The notes beneath the pieces are model-generated. The model made no database searches, was not told the origin of the DNA, and worked only from the letters and a program-made list of their open reading frames with translations. From Blastococcus sp. TF02A-26 (GTDB taxonomy: Bacteria > Actinomycetota > Actinomycetes > Mycobacteriales > Geodermatophilaceae): a DNA stretch of 64,000 bases. Shown here in pieces: positions 18,514-27,260 of this stretch. The stretch covers positions 248,001 to 312,000 of the forward strand of contig NZ_QOHG01000003.1 of assembly GCF_003319125.1 (NCBI RefSeq), given 5' to 3'. The translations under genes and the position numbers were made by a program. Position 1 is the stretch's first letter; every line of letters starts with the position of its first letter.

Positions 18514-20097
18514 ATGGCGCGCTACTGGTCCGACCGTCCGCTCGGGGTGAAGCTGGCCGCCCTCGTGGCGGCCGGCGCGCTCGCCCTCGGGGTCTTCGCC
18601 GTCGTGACGCTGCAGGCGTTGGCGGGGACGGGGGAGACCGCCGAGGAGCTGCTCGCCAGCACCGAGGCGGTCCAGGACGCCGGGCTGACGGACATGATGC
18701 ACGACGCCGTCCGCGGCGACGTCCTCCAGGCGCTGGTCAGCGACGGCACCGGGCCGCTCCACACCGGTGCGTCCGCCGACCTGGCCGAGCACACCGGCGT
18801 CTTCACCGACCTGGTCGACGAGATCCGGGCCGACCGGCTGAGCCCCGAGGTGGTGGCCGCCCTCGACGAGGTCGTCCCCGAGATCGAGGCCTACCTCGCG
18901 AGCGCGGGGCGGATCGTCCAGCTGGCCGGGCAGGACCCGGTCGCGGCGGAGGCGGCCTACCCGGACTTCGCCGAGGCGTTCGGGCAGCTCGAGGACGAGC
19001 TGCCCGCGCTGGGTGAGGCCGTCACCGCCTTCGGCGACGCCGCCGCGGCCGCCTCCGAGGACCAGCGCGCCACCGCGCGGACCCTCGCGATCGCGGTGGC
19101 GCTCGGCGGCGTGGTCGCCCTCGCCCTCCTCGGCTGGGTCGTCACCCGCTCGGTCGTCGGGCCGCTGCGCCGGGTGGGCGTGCTCGTCGCCGCGCTCGCC
19201 GACGGCGACCTGCGGGGCTCGGCCGGCGTGGACAGCCGCGACGAGGTCGGGCAGATGGCCGTCGCCCTGGAGGCCTCCATGGCCAGCATGCGCGGCGTGC
19301 TCACCGCCATCGGGGACAGCTCCACGACGCTGGCCTCGGCCACCGAGGAGCTGTCGGCCTCGGCGCAGGACCTCGGGCGGCTCTCCGTCGAGTCCTCCGC
19401 GCAGTCCGAGGCGGTGGCCGGCGCCGCCGCGCAGGTGTCGGTCAACGTGCAGACGGTCGCCGCCGGCTCCGAGGAGATGGGCGCCTCGATCGGCGAGATC
19501 GCGCAGAACGCCGCCGAGGTGGCTCGGGTGGCGGGCAGGGCGGTCGGCGTGGCCGACGCGACCACCGCGACCGTCGCCAAGCTCGGCCAGTCGTCGGTGG
19601 AGATCGCCGACGTCGTGCGGGTCATCACCGGCATCGCCGAGCAGACCAACCTGCTGGCCCTCAACGCGACGATCGAGGCGGCCCGCGCGGGAGAGGCCGG
19701 CAAGGGCTTCGCCGTCGTGGCCAACGAGGTCAAGGAACTGGCCCAGGAGACCGCCACGGCGACCCAGGACATCACCGCCCGCGTGGCGGCCATCCAGGGC
19801 GACACCGCGGGCGCGGTCGAGGCGATCCGCGAGATCGCCGCGATCATCGCGACGATCAACGACGCGCAGGGCACCATCGCCGCCGCGGTCGAGGAGCAGA
19901 CGGCGACGACGACGGAGATGAACCGCAACGTCGGTGAGGCGGCGGTCTCCGCCGGCCGGATCGCCGAGAGCATCACCGCGGTCGCCGACGCCGGCAGTGC
20001 CACCACCCGCGCGATGGACGACGCCCGCGTCGCCATCGACGAGGTCGCCCGGATGGCCACCTCGCTCCAGGCGTCGGTGGCCCACTTCCGCTATTGA
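18514..20097 (+). CDS. Methyl-accepting chemotaxis protein
   Basis: This 527-residue transmembrane chemoreceptor has TM1 at about 12-33 and an extracytoplasmic helical sensor of about 150 residues. TM2 lies at about 190-213, HAMP at about 214-265, and a cytoplasmic signalling domain follows. The highly conserved hairpin tip is visible ([20 protein letters not shown] followed by [15 protein letters not shown]). It ends close to the signalling domain without a CheR-tethering pentapeptide. No che or fla genes are in this window, so it is an orphan receptor. The motility-type -10 upstream ties it to the flagellar regulon. Confidence 0.95.
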   Translation: MARYWSDRPLGVKLAALVAAGALALGVFAVVTLQALAGTGETAEELLASTEAVQDAGLTDMMHDAVRGDVLQALVSDGTGPLHTGASADLAEHTGVFTDLVDEIRADRLSPEVVAALDEVVPEIEAYLASAGRIVQLAGQDPVAAEAAYPDFAEAFGQLEDELPALGEAVTAFGDAAAAASEDQRATARTLAIAVALGGVVALALLGWVVTRSVVGPLRRVGVLVAALADGDLRGSAGVDSRDEVGQMAVALEASMASMRGVLTAIGDSSTTLASATEELSASAQDLGRLSVESSAQSEAVAGAAAQVSVNVQTVAAGSEEMGASIGEIAQNAAEVARVAGRAVGVADATTATVAKLGQSSVEIADVVRVITGIAEQTNLLALNATIEAARAGEAGKGFAVVANEVKELAQETATATQDITARVAAIQGDTAGAVEAIREIAAIIATINDAQGTIAAAVEEQTATTTEMNRNVGEAAVSAGRIAESITAVADAGSATTRAMDDARVAIDEVARMATSLQASVAHFRY

Positions 20098-20102
20098 GAG
20101 GA

Positions 20103-20153
20103 CCCCGGTGCCCCCCACGCCTCGCACGCTCGGCGCGGGCCCCTGCACCGGGG
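20103..20153. terminator. Convergent-gene hairpin after the chemoreceptor gene
   Basis: CCCCGGTGC at 20103-20111 pairs with GCACCGGGG at 20145-20153, enclosing a 33-base GC-rich loop. It lies between the chemoreceptor stop and the convergent phosphoribosyltransferase stop (20155-20157) and could end transcription from both sides. Confidence 0.4.
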
Positions 20154-20154
20154 C

Positions 20155-20649
20155 CTAATGGGCGGGGCGGTCGCTCCGGGAGCGGACGGGCGGCTGCGAG
20201 GACCACGGGAAGTCGATCCACCGGTCGGTGTGCCGCCACACGTAGTCGCACCGGACCAGGGACCGCGGCTTCTCGTAGATCACCGCCGTCCGCACCTCGG
20301 CGACGTAGCCGGTGCAGAAGTCACGGACCAGCTCCAGCGTCTTGCCGGTGTCGGCGACGTCGTCGGCGACCAGGACGTTCGCGCCGGTGATGTCGACCTG
20401 GTCCAGCGTGGGCGGCAGGACCACGGGGAGGTCCAGCCGCTCGTCGACGCCGGTGTAGAACTCCACGTTCATCACGAAGAGGTTCTTCACGTCCAGCGCG
20501 TAGCCCAGGGCCCCGCCGAGGAACAGCCCGCCGCGGGCGATCGACAGGACCAGGTCGGGCTCGAAGCCGTCGGCGGCCACCTGCTCGGCCAGCTCCCGGG
20601 CGGCGGTGCCGAACAGCTCGTAGGTCAGGACTTCCCGCTCGTCGGTCAC
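20155..20649 (-). CDS. Purine-type phosphoribosyltransferase
   Basis: The 164-residue type-I phosphoribosyltransferase has the PRPP-binding motif VLVADDVADTGKTL at about 90-103 and the SIARGGLFLGGALG loop near the N-terminus. This is close to the hypoxanthine/xanthine-guanine family (Gpt-like). It would salvage purine bases with PRPP. The location a few genes from ureide catabolism suggests purine handling, but the genes are not cotranscribed. The base specificity is not readable. Confidence 0.88.
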   Translation of the reverse strand: MTDEREVLTYELFGTAARELAEQVAADGFEPDLVLSIARGGLFLGGALGYALDVKNLFVMNVEFYTGVDERLDLPVVLPPTLDQVDITGANVLVADDVADTGKTLELVRDFCTGYVAEVRTAVIYEKPRSLVRCDYVWRHTDRWIDFPWSSQPPVRSRSDRPAH

Positions 20650-20695
20650 GGGCGCCGATCGTGCCAGCCCCCTGTTGCCGGCACGTCTCGGGACG

Positions 20696-21235
20696 TCAGG
20701 GGCGCAGCCGGTAGTCCAGGAGCAGCAGCCCGGCCGGCGTGCTCCGCGCCGACAGCAGCTCCGCCCGCCGCAGCTCGTCGCCGCCGTCGAACAGCCTCCG
20801 CCCGCGGCCGGCGAGGGTGGGCGCCACGACCAGGTGCAGCTCGTCGACCAGGCCGGCCGCCACCAGCGACCGGGCCAGCGTGATGCTGCCGTGCACGCCG
20901 ATGTCGCCGCCGTCGCCGGCCCGGAGGTCGCGGACGTACTGCTCGGCCGGCGAGCCCACCACGGTCGTGTTCGCCCAGTCCGGCGTCAGCGGGCGGGAGG
21001 TGAACACGTGCTTGGGCGTGCCGTTGATGAAGTCGGCGAACGGCTGGACGTCGGCGGTCGGCCAGTAGCCGGCCCAGTAGTCGTACGTGCCGCGACCGAG
21101 CAGGACGTCGTCCTGGCGGCCGATCACCCGGCCCAGGTTCTCGACCAGGGCGTCGTCGGCCTCGAAGAGCCAGTCGCCGGGTTCCTCGGCGACCCCGTCC
21201 AGGGAGAGCAGGGTGTACAGCGTGACCGCGCGCAT
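20696..21235 (-). CDS. Dihydrofolate-reductase-family protein (RibD C-terminal-like)
   Basis: This 179-residue RibD_C/DHFR-fold protein has the N-terminal LYTLLSLDGVAEEPGDW typical of the YyaP/YwjB group, the LLGRGTYDYWAGYWP segment and the NADPH-contact GGDIGVHGSITLARSL. The group is widespread and functionally unassigned. The ATG at 21233-21235 was chosen because GGAAGGG lies at good distance upstream; a longer open frame would add an unconserved Pro/Asp-rich stretch. No operon partner is apparent. Confidence 0.85.
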   Translation of the reverse strand: MRAVTLYTLLSLDGVAEEPGDWLFEADDALVENLGRVIGRQDDVLLGRGTYDYWAGYWPTADVQPFADFINGTPKHVFTSRPLTPDWANTTVVGSPAEQYVRDLRAGDGGDIGVHGSITLARSLVAAGLVDELHLVVAPTLAGRGRRLFDGGDELRRAELLSARSTPAGLLLLDYRLRP

Positions 21236-21318
21236 CGGGTCCCTTCCGTCGTCGTCGGGGGGAGGACCGCGCGCAGCGCCCGGACTCATCGGCCGGTTCC
21301 GCAGTGCAGGCTGGAGGC

Positions 21319-21780
21319 ATGGACGTTCCCCCGGTGCTGCGTCGGGCGCTCCCCTGGCTGGGAGGCGCAGTGGTCGTGCAGGGCGGGCTCGCGCTGACCG
21401 GGCGCGTGCTGGCCCGGCGTTCCGACGAGGGGGACGACGGATCCGCCGGCATCCGCCGGTTCCGCCTCGCGGGCGGGACGCAGCTGCGCCCGACCAACCC
21501 GGCGCTCTCCCGGCTGCGCCTCGACCTCGTGATGGCCGGCGCCGACGTGGACCTCGGCCGGGTGCCGCGGGTGCCGGGCGGGGTCGACCTCACGGTCCGC
21601 GCGTTCCTGGCCGGCGCCGAGATCCGCGTGCCCGGCGACTGGCGCGTGTGGCTGCACTCCGCGGGCCCGGGCACGGTGTCGGTGGATCCCCGCCTCGAGC
21701 ACACCGACGACGAGCGCGGCGCGGACCTGCGGGTCCACGCGGTCGTGGGGGCGGCGGGCATCGCCCTCGAACGAGCCTGA
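21319..21780 (+). CDS. Small protein with LiaF-C-terminal-like beta domain
   Basis: The 153-residue protein has an N-terminal hydrophobic stretch (ALPWLGGAVVVQGGLAL), then FRLAGGTQLRPTNP and repeated short beta segments (LDLVMAGADVDLGRVP, then LTVRAFLAGAEIRVPGDW). This resembles the beta-helix of LiaF/YvqF and related cell-wall-stress proteins. It may be a membrane-anchored sensor accessory, but no LiaRS-type two-component genes are adjacent. The start is uncertain: GGAGG sits only one base from the ATG, and a GTG at 21304 would add five residues. Confidence 0.6.
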   Translation: MDVPPVLRRALPWLGGAVVVQGGLALTGRVLARRSDEGDDGSAGIRRFRLAGGTQLRPTNPALSRLRLDLVMAGADVDLGRVPRVPGGVDLTVRAFLAGAEIRVPGDWRVWLHSAGPGTVSVDPRLEHTDDERGADLRVHAVVGAAGIALERA

Positions 21781-21781
21781 G

Positions 21782-22672
21782 TCAGCAGAAGCCGGGCGTG
21801 CCCTGCCAGGCGACCTCGGCCGGCGGCACGTCGTCCCGCACGACCGCGGCCTCGATCAGGCCGTAGGGCCGGTCGTCGGCGTGGTAGACGACGTCCGGGT
21901 TGTCCAGGCCGAACGCCGAGAGGTCCTGCAGGAAGTGGTGCTTGTTCGGCATCGACATCCGCACCTCGGCCACGGCAGGGAAGCGCTCCAGCACCGCCTC
22001 GCCCATCGCGTAGAGGGTCTGCTGCAGCGCCAGGGAGTGCGTTGCGGCGAAGGTCTCCAGCAGCGTCGTCCGGACGTCGGCGAACGTGGCGTCCCAGTCC
22101 AGGTCTGTCGAGGTGTACCGCCAGCGCGCGGTGACCGCCGTGGCCAGGATGCGGTCGGTCGTCTCGGCCAGCGTCGTGTACCGGTCGCGGGGGAAGCCCC
22201 AGAACTCCGATCCCGTCGTCTTGAGGACGACGAGGTCGGTCAACCCGGCCAGCACGTGGACGTCGGCGCCGTCGACCGTGACGACCGCCGTTCGCACCTC
22301 GCCGCCGGGCCGCCGGAAGGCGTGGTCGTGCGGCGCCCCGCCCACCTCGATGCGCTCCCAGCCGTAGGACTCCACGGCCACCCGCGCCCCGGTGATCCAC
22401 GGGTAGGCGCCGGCGAAGTGCCGGGCCAGCCGCAGACCGAACGCCTCCGGGGAGCCGACGCCGTCGCGGGCGAAGGCGAACACGGTGTTCTTCTGCGCGT
22501 CGGTGCTGAGCACGTGCGCGTTGTCGCCGGCGGTGTGCGCGGCGGTGAAGTCCCCGCGCAGGGCGCTGGACACGTTGAGGTCGACGATCTCGTGCCGGGG
22601 GGAGCTCCGGTCGACCGCGACGACGCGGACCTCCGCCTTGCCGTACTGGTTCGCTCCGAGCCTGATCGCCAT
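21782..22672 (-). CDS. Urate oxidase (uricase)
   Basis: This cofactor-free enzyme oxidises urate to 5-hydroxyisourate. The 296 residues show duplicated T-fold domains. Key residues include Lys12 in ANQYGKAEVRV, the Thr in VLSTDAQKNTVF and the catalytic His in SMPNKHHFLQDLS, plus the FWGFPRDRYTTL segment. It lies downstream of the HIU hydrolase and OHCU decarboxylase genes on the same strand, completing urate to S-allantoin. A repeated hairpin lies 48 bases upstream of the start and may reduce read-through from those genes. The ATG at 22672 has GAGGG upstream. Confidence 0.96.
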   Translation of the reverse strand: MAIRLGANQYGKAEVRVVAVDRSSPRHEIVDLNVSSALRGDFTAAHTAGDNAHVLSTDAQKNTVFAFARDGVGSPEAFGLRLARHFAGAYPWITGARVAVESYGWERIEVGGAPHDHAFRRPGGEVRTAVVTVDGADVHVLAGLTDLVVLKTTGSEFWGFPRDRYTTLAETTDRILATAVTARWRYTSTDLDWDATFADVRTTLLETFAATHSLALQQTLYAMGEAVLERFPAVAEVRMSMPNKHHFLQDLSAFGLDNPDVVYHADDRPYGLIEAAVVRDDVPPAEVAWQGTPGFC

Positions 22673-22719
22673 GGCGGACACCCTCGCTGATCGACGTTGC
22701 GGCGGTGTTGCACGTGGAA

Positions 22720-22760
22720 CGGAGTCGCTCGAGTGCGGTTTCCGCACTCGAGCGACTCCG
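22720..22760. repeat. Hairpin element family A, copy 2
   Basis: The same 19-bp arms as at 13639-13679 (CGGAGTCGCTCGAGTGCGG and its complement) occur here with loop TTT. The element directly abuts the stop codon of the HIU hydrolase gene (22761-22763) on the minus strand and precedes the uricase gene. Exact arm identity over 38 bases at two sites 9 kb apart is far beyond chance. Confidence 0.85.
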
Positions 22761-23078
22761 CTAACTCCCGCGGTAGGTGGAGTACGCGAAGGGGGAGAGC
22801 AGCAGCGGCACGTGGTGGTGCGCGGCGGCCTCGACGACGGCGAAGGTCAGCGTCACCTCGGGGTAGAAGGTCGCCACCTCCTGCGCGGCGAACCAGGCGC
22901 CGGTGTCGAAGACCAGCCGGTGGGTGCCGGCGGCGGTCGGGCCCTCGACCAGCCGGCAGCGGCCGTCGTCGTCGGTGACGCCCTCGGCGACCACCTCCTC
23001 GCCGGCCAGCAGCCGCACCGCGACCCCCGCGGCCGGGCGGCCGGCCACCGCGTCGAGCACGTGCGTCGAGACGCTCAT
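22761..23078 (-). CDS. 5-Hydroxyisourate hydrolase (transthyretin-like)
   Basis: The 105-residue transthyretin-related protein hydrolyses 5-hydroxyisourate to OHCU. The family signature STHVLD near the N-terminus and the C-terminal tetrapeptide Tyr-Arg-Gly-Ser are both present, with the active-site His-rich AAAHHHVPLLLSP region. The ATG overlaps the stop of the OHCU decarboxylase gene (ATGA). This is step two of urate breakdown. Confidence 0.95.
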   Translation of the reverse strand: MSVSTHVLDAVAGRPAAGVAVRLLAGEEVVAEGVTDDDGRCRLVEGPTAAGTHRLVFDTGAWFAAQEVATFYPEVTLTFAVVEAAAHHHVPLLLSPFAYSTYRGS

Positions 23079-23575
23079 GCGTCCACCAGCCCGCGCACCC
23101 GCAGCTCGGTGATCTGCGCCAGCTGCTCGGTCACCTCGGCCTGCTCGGCGGTCTCGTCGGCGTCCAGCCGGCGGCGCAGCTCGGCCAGCATCTCCTCCGG
23201 CGACCGGCCGGCCGCCCGGATGAGGAAGACGTGCCCGAAGCGCTCCTCGTAGGCCCGGTTGCCCTGCTCGATCTCGGCTCGCACCGACTCCTCCGCGCCG
23301 CCCATCGAGGCCTGCTCGCGGCGGGAGGACTCGGCCTCGGCGGAGTCCTCGGACACCCGGTCCCCGATCCGGGGGTGGGCGGCCAGCGCCATCGACACCT
23401 CGTCCCAGGAGAGCCCCCGCGCCACCTCCCCGGCCCGGCGGACCAGCGTCTCCGCGTCCGGGTAGGGCCGGCCCGCGGCGATCTCGGCGGCGAAGCGCGC
23501 GGCCGCGTTACAGGACCGCAATGCCTCCACGGCACGGTCGGCGGGCTGGGAGTTGAACTCGTCCAGGCTGGGCAC
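23075..23575 (-). CDS. OHCU decarboxylase
   Basis: The enzyme converts 2-oxo-4-hydroxy-4-carboxy-5-ureidoimidazoline to S-allantoin. The 166 residues contain FNSQPADRAVEAL at the start, the catalytic-site AHPRIGDRV with its His, and FGHVFLIRAAGRSPEEML, which are typical of UraD. It is the first gene of uraD-HIU hydrolase-uricase. The divergent malate synthase start is 41 bases away, suggesting linked control of ureide and glyoxylate metabolism. Confidence 0.95.
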   Translation of the reverse strand: MPSLDEFNSQPADRAVEALRSCNAAARFAAEIAAGRPYPDAETLVRRAGEVARGLSWDEVSMALAAHPRIGDRVSEDSAEAESSRREQASMGGAEESVRAEIEQGNRAYEERFGHVFLIRAAGRSPEEMLAELRRRLDADETAEQAEVTEQLAQITELRVRGLVDA

Positions 23576-23616
23576 GGTTGCGAGGATGCCAGCCCGGCTC
23601 GGCTACAGGAGGCCTG

Positions 23617-25188
23617 ATGACCGACGTACGTGTGGTCGGACCGGACGTCGACCGCTCGGCGGAGGTGCTCACCCCGGAGGCGCTGGCCTTCGTCGCGGAC
23701 CTGCAGACCCGCTTCGGCGCGCAGCGCGACGCGATGCTCGCCGCCCGGGACGCCCGGCGTGCGGAGATCGCCGCCGCCGGCACCGTCGACGTCCGCCCCG
23801 GGACGGCGGAGATCCGGGACGGGGACTGGCGGGTGCCCCCGCCGCCGCCGGGCCTGGTCGACCGGCGCGTCGAGATCACCGGCCCGACCGAGCCCAAGAT
23901 GGCGGTCAACGCCCTCAACTGCGGCGCCGACGTCTGGCTGGCCGACCTCGAGGACGCCAACACCCCGCACTGGCGCAACGTCGTCGGCGGGCAGGTGGTG
24001 CTGCGCGACGCCGTCCGCCGGACGCTGGCGTTCACCACGCCGGAGGGCCGGGAGTACCGGCTGCGCGAGGACGGCCGGCTGCCCACGATCGTGCCCCGCC
24101 CGCGCGGCTGGCACCTGCCCGAGCGGCACCTCCTGGTCGACGGCGAGCCCACGGTCGGCGCCCTGGTCGACGCCGGGCTGTACCTGTTCCACAACGCGCG
24201 GGAGCAGCTCGACCGCGGCAGCGGCCCGTACTTCTACCTGCCGAAGATGGAGGGCCGCCTCGAGGCGGGGCTGTGGGCCCTGGTCTTCGACCACGCCGAG
24301 CAGGCGCTCGGGCTCCCGGGCGGCTCGATCCGCGCCACGATGCTGATCGAGACCATCCCGGCGGCGTTCGAGATGGAGGAGATGCTGCACGCGCTGGGCA
24401 GCCACGCCACCGGCCTGAACGCCGGCCGCTGGGACTACCTGTTCAGCGTCATCAAGACCTTCCGCGACGCCGGGCCGCACTTCGTCCTCCCCGACCGCGG
24501 CGCGGTGACCATGACCGCGCCGATGATGCGCGCCTACACCGACCAGCTCGTCGCGGTCTGCCACCGGCGCGGCGCCATGGCGATCGGTGGGATGGCCGCG
24601 GCGATCCCGAGCCGGCGCGACGCCGAGGCGAACGAGCGGGCGCTGGCGAAGGTCCGCGAGGACAAGACCCGCGAGGCCGGCGACGGCTTCGACGGGTCGT
24701 GGGTCGCCCACCCCGACCTGGTCCCCGTCTGCCGGGAGGCGTTCGACGCGGTGCTCGGCGACAGGCCCAACCAGCTGGACCGCCAGCGCCCCGAGGTGAG
24801 CGTGACCCCGACGCAGCTGCTCGACGTGGAGGGGGTGCCGGGGGACCGCACGATGGCCGGGCTGCGCTCGAACGTCGAGGTGGCGATCCGCTACCTGGCG
24901 GCCTGGCTGGGCGGCAACGGCGCGGTCGGCATCCACGGGCTGATGGAGGACGCCGCCACCGCCGAGATCAGCCGCTCGCAGGTGTGGCAGTGGGTGCACA
25001 ACGAGGTCGTCCTCGACACCGGCGACACCGTGACCCGGGAGCTGGTCCGCCGGGTGGTCGGCGAGGAGGTGGCCGGCATCGGCGAGCTGCCGCACCTCGA
25101 CGACGCGCGGCAGCTGTTCGAGCAGGTCGCGCTGGCCGAGGACTTCCCCGACTTCCTCACCCTGCCCGCCTACGAGCTGGTCGATTGA
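23617..25188 (+). CDS. aceB: Malate synthase A
   Basis: The 523-residue malate synthase condenses glyoxylate with acetyl-CoA. The isoform A core is visible: PTEPKMAVNALNCGADVWLA, YFYLPKMEGRLEA, GLNAGRWDYLFSVIKTF and the catalytic-loop GLMEDAATAEISR with VWQWVHN. The ATG has AGGAGG four bases upstream. It is divergent from the uricolytic operon, so glyoxylate from ureidoglycolate is a plausible source. No isocitrate lyase gene is in the window. The stop overlaps the next gene's ATG (TGATG). Confidence 0.96.
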   Translation: MTDVRVVGPDVDRSAEVLTPEALAFVADLQTRFGAQRDAMLAARDARRAEIAAAGTVDVRPGTAEIRDGDWRVPPPPPGLVDRRVEITGPTEPKMAVNALNCGADVWLADLEDANTPHWRNVVGGQVVLRDAVRRTLAFTTPEGREYRLREDGRLPTIVPRPRGWHLPERHLLVDGEPTVGALVDAGLYLFHNAREQLDRGSGPYFYLPKMEGRLEAGLWALVFDHAEQALGLPGGSIRATMLIETIPAAFEMEEMLHALGSHATGLNAGRWDYLFSVIKTFRDAGPHFVLPDRGAVTMTAPMMRAYTDQLVAVCHRRGAMAIGGMAAAIPSRRDAEANERALAKVREDKTREAGDGFDGSWVAHPDLVPVCREAFDAVLGDRPNQLDRQRPEVSVTPTQLLDVEGVPGDRTMAGLRSNVEVAIRYLAAWLGGNGAVGIHGLMEDAATAEISRSQVWQWVHNEVVLDTGDTVTRELVRRVVGEEVAGIGELPHLDDARQLFEQVALAEDFPDFLTLPAYELVD

Positions 25189-26402
25189 TGCTCGGGGACG
25201 ACGTCTACGCCGAGCTGGACCGGCGGCTGGCCCCGGTCGACGCGGCCCGGCTGGCCGCCTACCCCGGCGCGCGGCCGGGCCGGCAGCCGGTGCACACCTG
25301 CTACGTCCCGGCCGACGCCGTCGTCCCCGGGCTCGCGGCCACGTGGGGCGCCGCCGCCCTCGCCGCGCTCGACGAGCACGGCCTGCCCGACCTCGGGCTG
25401 GACCCGGAGCTGGCCGAGCAGGTCGAGCCGCGGGTGCGCGCCAAGCTCGCCGGCGAACCGGTCGAGGACCTGCGGGTCGACGCCGAGGACGGCTACCGCG
25501 GCGGGCCCGAGCGGGAGGACGACGACGTGCGCGCCGCCGCGGACGTCGTCGCCGCGGACCTGGCGGCCGGTGCCGCCCCGGCGTCGGTCGGCATCCGCGC
25601 CAAGTCGCTGGAGGAGGCGACCCGGCGCCGCGGCGTCCGGACCCTCGACCTCTTCCTCGGCCGGCTGCCCCGTGGCACCCGGGTCACGGTCACGCTGCCC
25701 AAGGTCACCGACGTCGAGCAGGTGCGGGCGTTCCTCCCGGTCCTCGACGCGCTGGAGTCCGCGCACGGCACGGTCCTCGACCTCGAGCTCCAGATCGAGA
25801 CCCCGCAGGCGGTGCTCGCCCCCGACGGCACGGTCGCGCTGGCCCGGATGGCGCACGCCGCCGGCCCGCGGCTGACCGGCCTGCACTACGGCACCTACGA
25901 CTACAGCGCCGCCCTCGGCATCGCCGCCGCCCACCAGGCCTCGGACCACCCCGCCGCCGACCTCGCCAAGGACCTCATGCAGGTCGCGGTCGCCGGCACC
26001 GGCGCGGTCGCCGTCGACGGCTCGACGAACGTGCTCCCGGTGGGCACGACGGAGCAGGTGCACGCGGCCTGGCGGCTGCACGCCGGCCTGGTGCGGCGCG
26101 CGCTGGAACGCGGGCTCTACCAGGGGTGGGACCTGCACCCGGCCCAGCTGGTCACCCGCTACGCCGCCACCTACGCCTTCTTCCGGGCCGCGCTGCCGGC
26201 CGCCGCCGCCCGTCTGGCCGCCTACCTGGACCGGGTGGACGGCGGGGTGCTGGACGAGCCGGCGACCGCTCGTGCGCTGGCCGGCGTCGTGCTGCGCGGC
26301 CTGGACTGCGGCGCCCTCGACGTGCCCGAGGTCGAGGCCGCCACGGAGCGCCGGGTGGCCGACCTCGCCGCGGTGGGAGGCCGCCCGCCCGGCCGGTCGT
26401 GA
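25188..26402 (+). CDS. HpcH/HpaI-aldolase-like protein coupled to malate synthase
   Basis: This 404-residue TIM-barrel-type protein contains DLRVDAEDGYRGGPE, SVGIRAKSLEEATRRRG, VTLPKVTDVEQV, LDLELQIETPQAVL and LHYGTYDYSAALGI. These are arranged as in citrate-lyase-beta/HpcH phosphoenolpyruvate-family proteins, with acidic metal-ligand candidates. I believe it matches the uncharacterised actinobacterial DUF6986 group. The TGATG overlap with aceB suggests joint translation and a role in glyoxylate or ureide carbon metabolism. Malyl-CoA-type lyase activity is possible but unproven. Confidence 0.75.
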   Translation: MLGDDVYAELDRRLAPVDAARLAAYPGARPGRQPVHTCYVPADAVVPGLAATWGAAALAALDEHGLPDLGLDPELAEQVEPRVRAKLAGEPVEDLRVDAEDGYRGGPEREDDDVRAAADVVAADLAAGAAPASVGIRAKSLEEATRRRGVRTLDLFLGRLPRGTRVTVTLPKVTDVEQVRAFLPVLDALESAHGTVLDLELQIETPQAVLAPDGTVALARMAHAAGPRLTGLHYGTYDYSAALGIAAAHQASDHPAADLAKDLMQVAVAGTGAVAVDGSTNVLPVGTTEQVHAAWRLHAGLVRRALERGLYQGWDLHPAQLVTRYAATYAFFRAALPAAAARLAAYLDRVDGGVLDEPATARALAGVVLRGLDCGALDVPEVEAATERRVADLAAVGGRPPGRS

Positions 26403-26515
26403 CCTGGCCGTGACGTGAGGGTCGCGGTGGGGCAGACTCCACGGCCGCAGGGGGACGCGCCGGTCGGGGGAGCAGGACGCCGGCGCACCGTCGTCGTCCA
26501 CGAGCAGGAGACCCC

Positions 26516-27196
26516 GTGTCCGCGCTTCCCGCACTCCCGGCGCTCCCTCCCGCCACCGCCGTCGAGCTCGAGTTCGACCGGCAGGTGCACGCCCTGGTCG
26601 CCACCGGCCTGCCGGCGCTGCTGGGCCTGGCCGAGGAGTGCTTCCGGGCCTGCTGCGAGCCGCTGCGCGACGTCCTGCCCGAGACGGCACGGGGGACCGG
26701 CGTCCCGTTCGTGGTCGTCGTCCCCGACGTGCCGGTGCTCGACGTCCTCGCCGCGGTGCCGACCGCCGAGGGGGGCGGGTCCAGCACGATCGACGCCGCG
26801 GACCTCGCCCGCTTCCGGCCGCTGCCGGGGCTGGCCGTGCCACCCGTCCCCTACCTCCTGGTCGACGTCGAGGTGGGCGCGGACACCCTCGACGTGCCGC
26901 CGCGCGACGTCGCTCCCCGGCTCGCCGTGGCCGGCCGCACCCCGCTCACCCTGGCCGAGGGGCTGGCCCTGCTCGTCTCCGATCCGGGGGTGCTCCGCTC
27001 CCGCGGCTGCTACTCGCTGCTGGGATCCCGTGCGGGCGACGAGCGGGTGCCGGCGCTGTGCCTCGACGGGGAGCGCCCACGGCTGGGCTGGTGCCACGAG
27101 GGTGCGCCGCACACCGGGCTGGGCACCGCCTCGGCGTCGGCACGGGTCACCGGCGGACCGGCGCCGGCCGAGCGCGGGTCCGGCGCGTCGACCTGA
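26516..27196 (+). CDS. DUF5701-family protein
   Basis: The 226-residue soluble protein ends with a conserved block: GCYSLLGSRAGDERVPALC followed by PRLGWCHEGAPHTGLG. I recognise this as the actinobacterial DUF5701 family of unknown function. There is no membrane segment or catalytic motif. Cysteines and Trp in the C-terminal block are noteworthy. The GTG start has a CAGGAGA-type ribosome-binding site. It stands alone between the aldolase-like gene and the giant signalling gene, with the same orientation but gaps of 113 and 60 bases. Confidence 0.8.
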   Translation: MSALPALPALPPATAVELEFDRQVHALVATGLPALLGLAEECFRACCEPLRDVLPETARGTGVPFVVVVPDVPVLDVLAAVPTAEGGGSSTIDAADLARFRPLPGLAVPPVPYLLVDVEVGADTLDVPPRDVAPRLAVAGRTPLTLAEGLALLVSDPGVLRSRGCYSLLGSRAGDERVPALCLDGERPRLGWCHEGAPHTGLGTASASARVTGGPAPAERGSGAST

Positions 27197-27233
27197 TCGC
27201 GCGGCACCCGGGCGGGTCGCCGTCGGGTCTGCC

Positions 27234-27260
27234 TACGATCCCTGCGTGATGCCCCGGTGA
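27234..27260 (+). promoter_or_regulatory. -10 element and four-codon leaderless ORF before the giant signalling gene
   Basis: TACGAT at 27234-27239 is followed after six bases by GTG-ATG-CCC-CGG-TGA (27246-27260). The TGA overlaps the GTG start of the next gene as GTGA. If transcription starts six to seven bases after the -10, the mRNA begins with this mini-ORF, and the giant protein would be made by termination-reinitiation. The arrangement echoes the coupled ORF before the SpoIIE gene at 1104. Confidence 0.45.
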
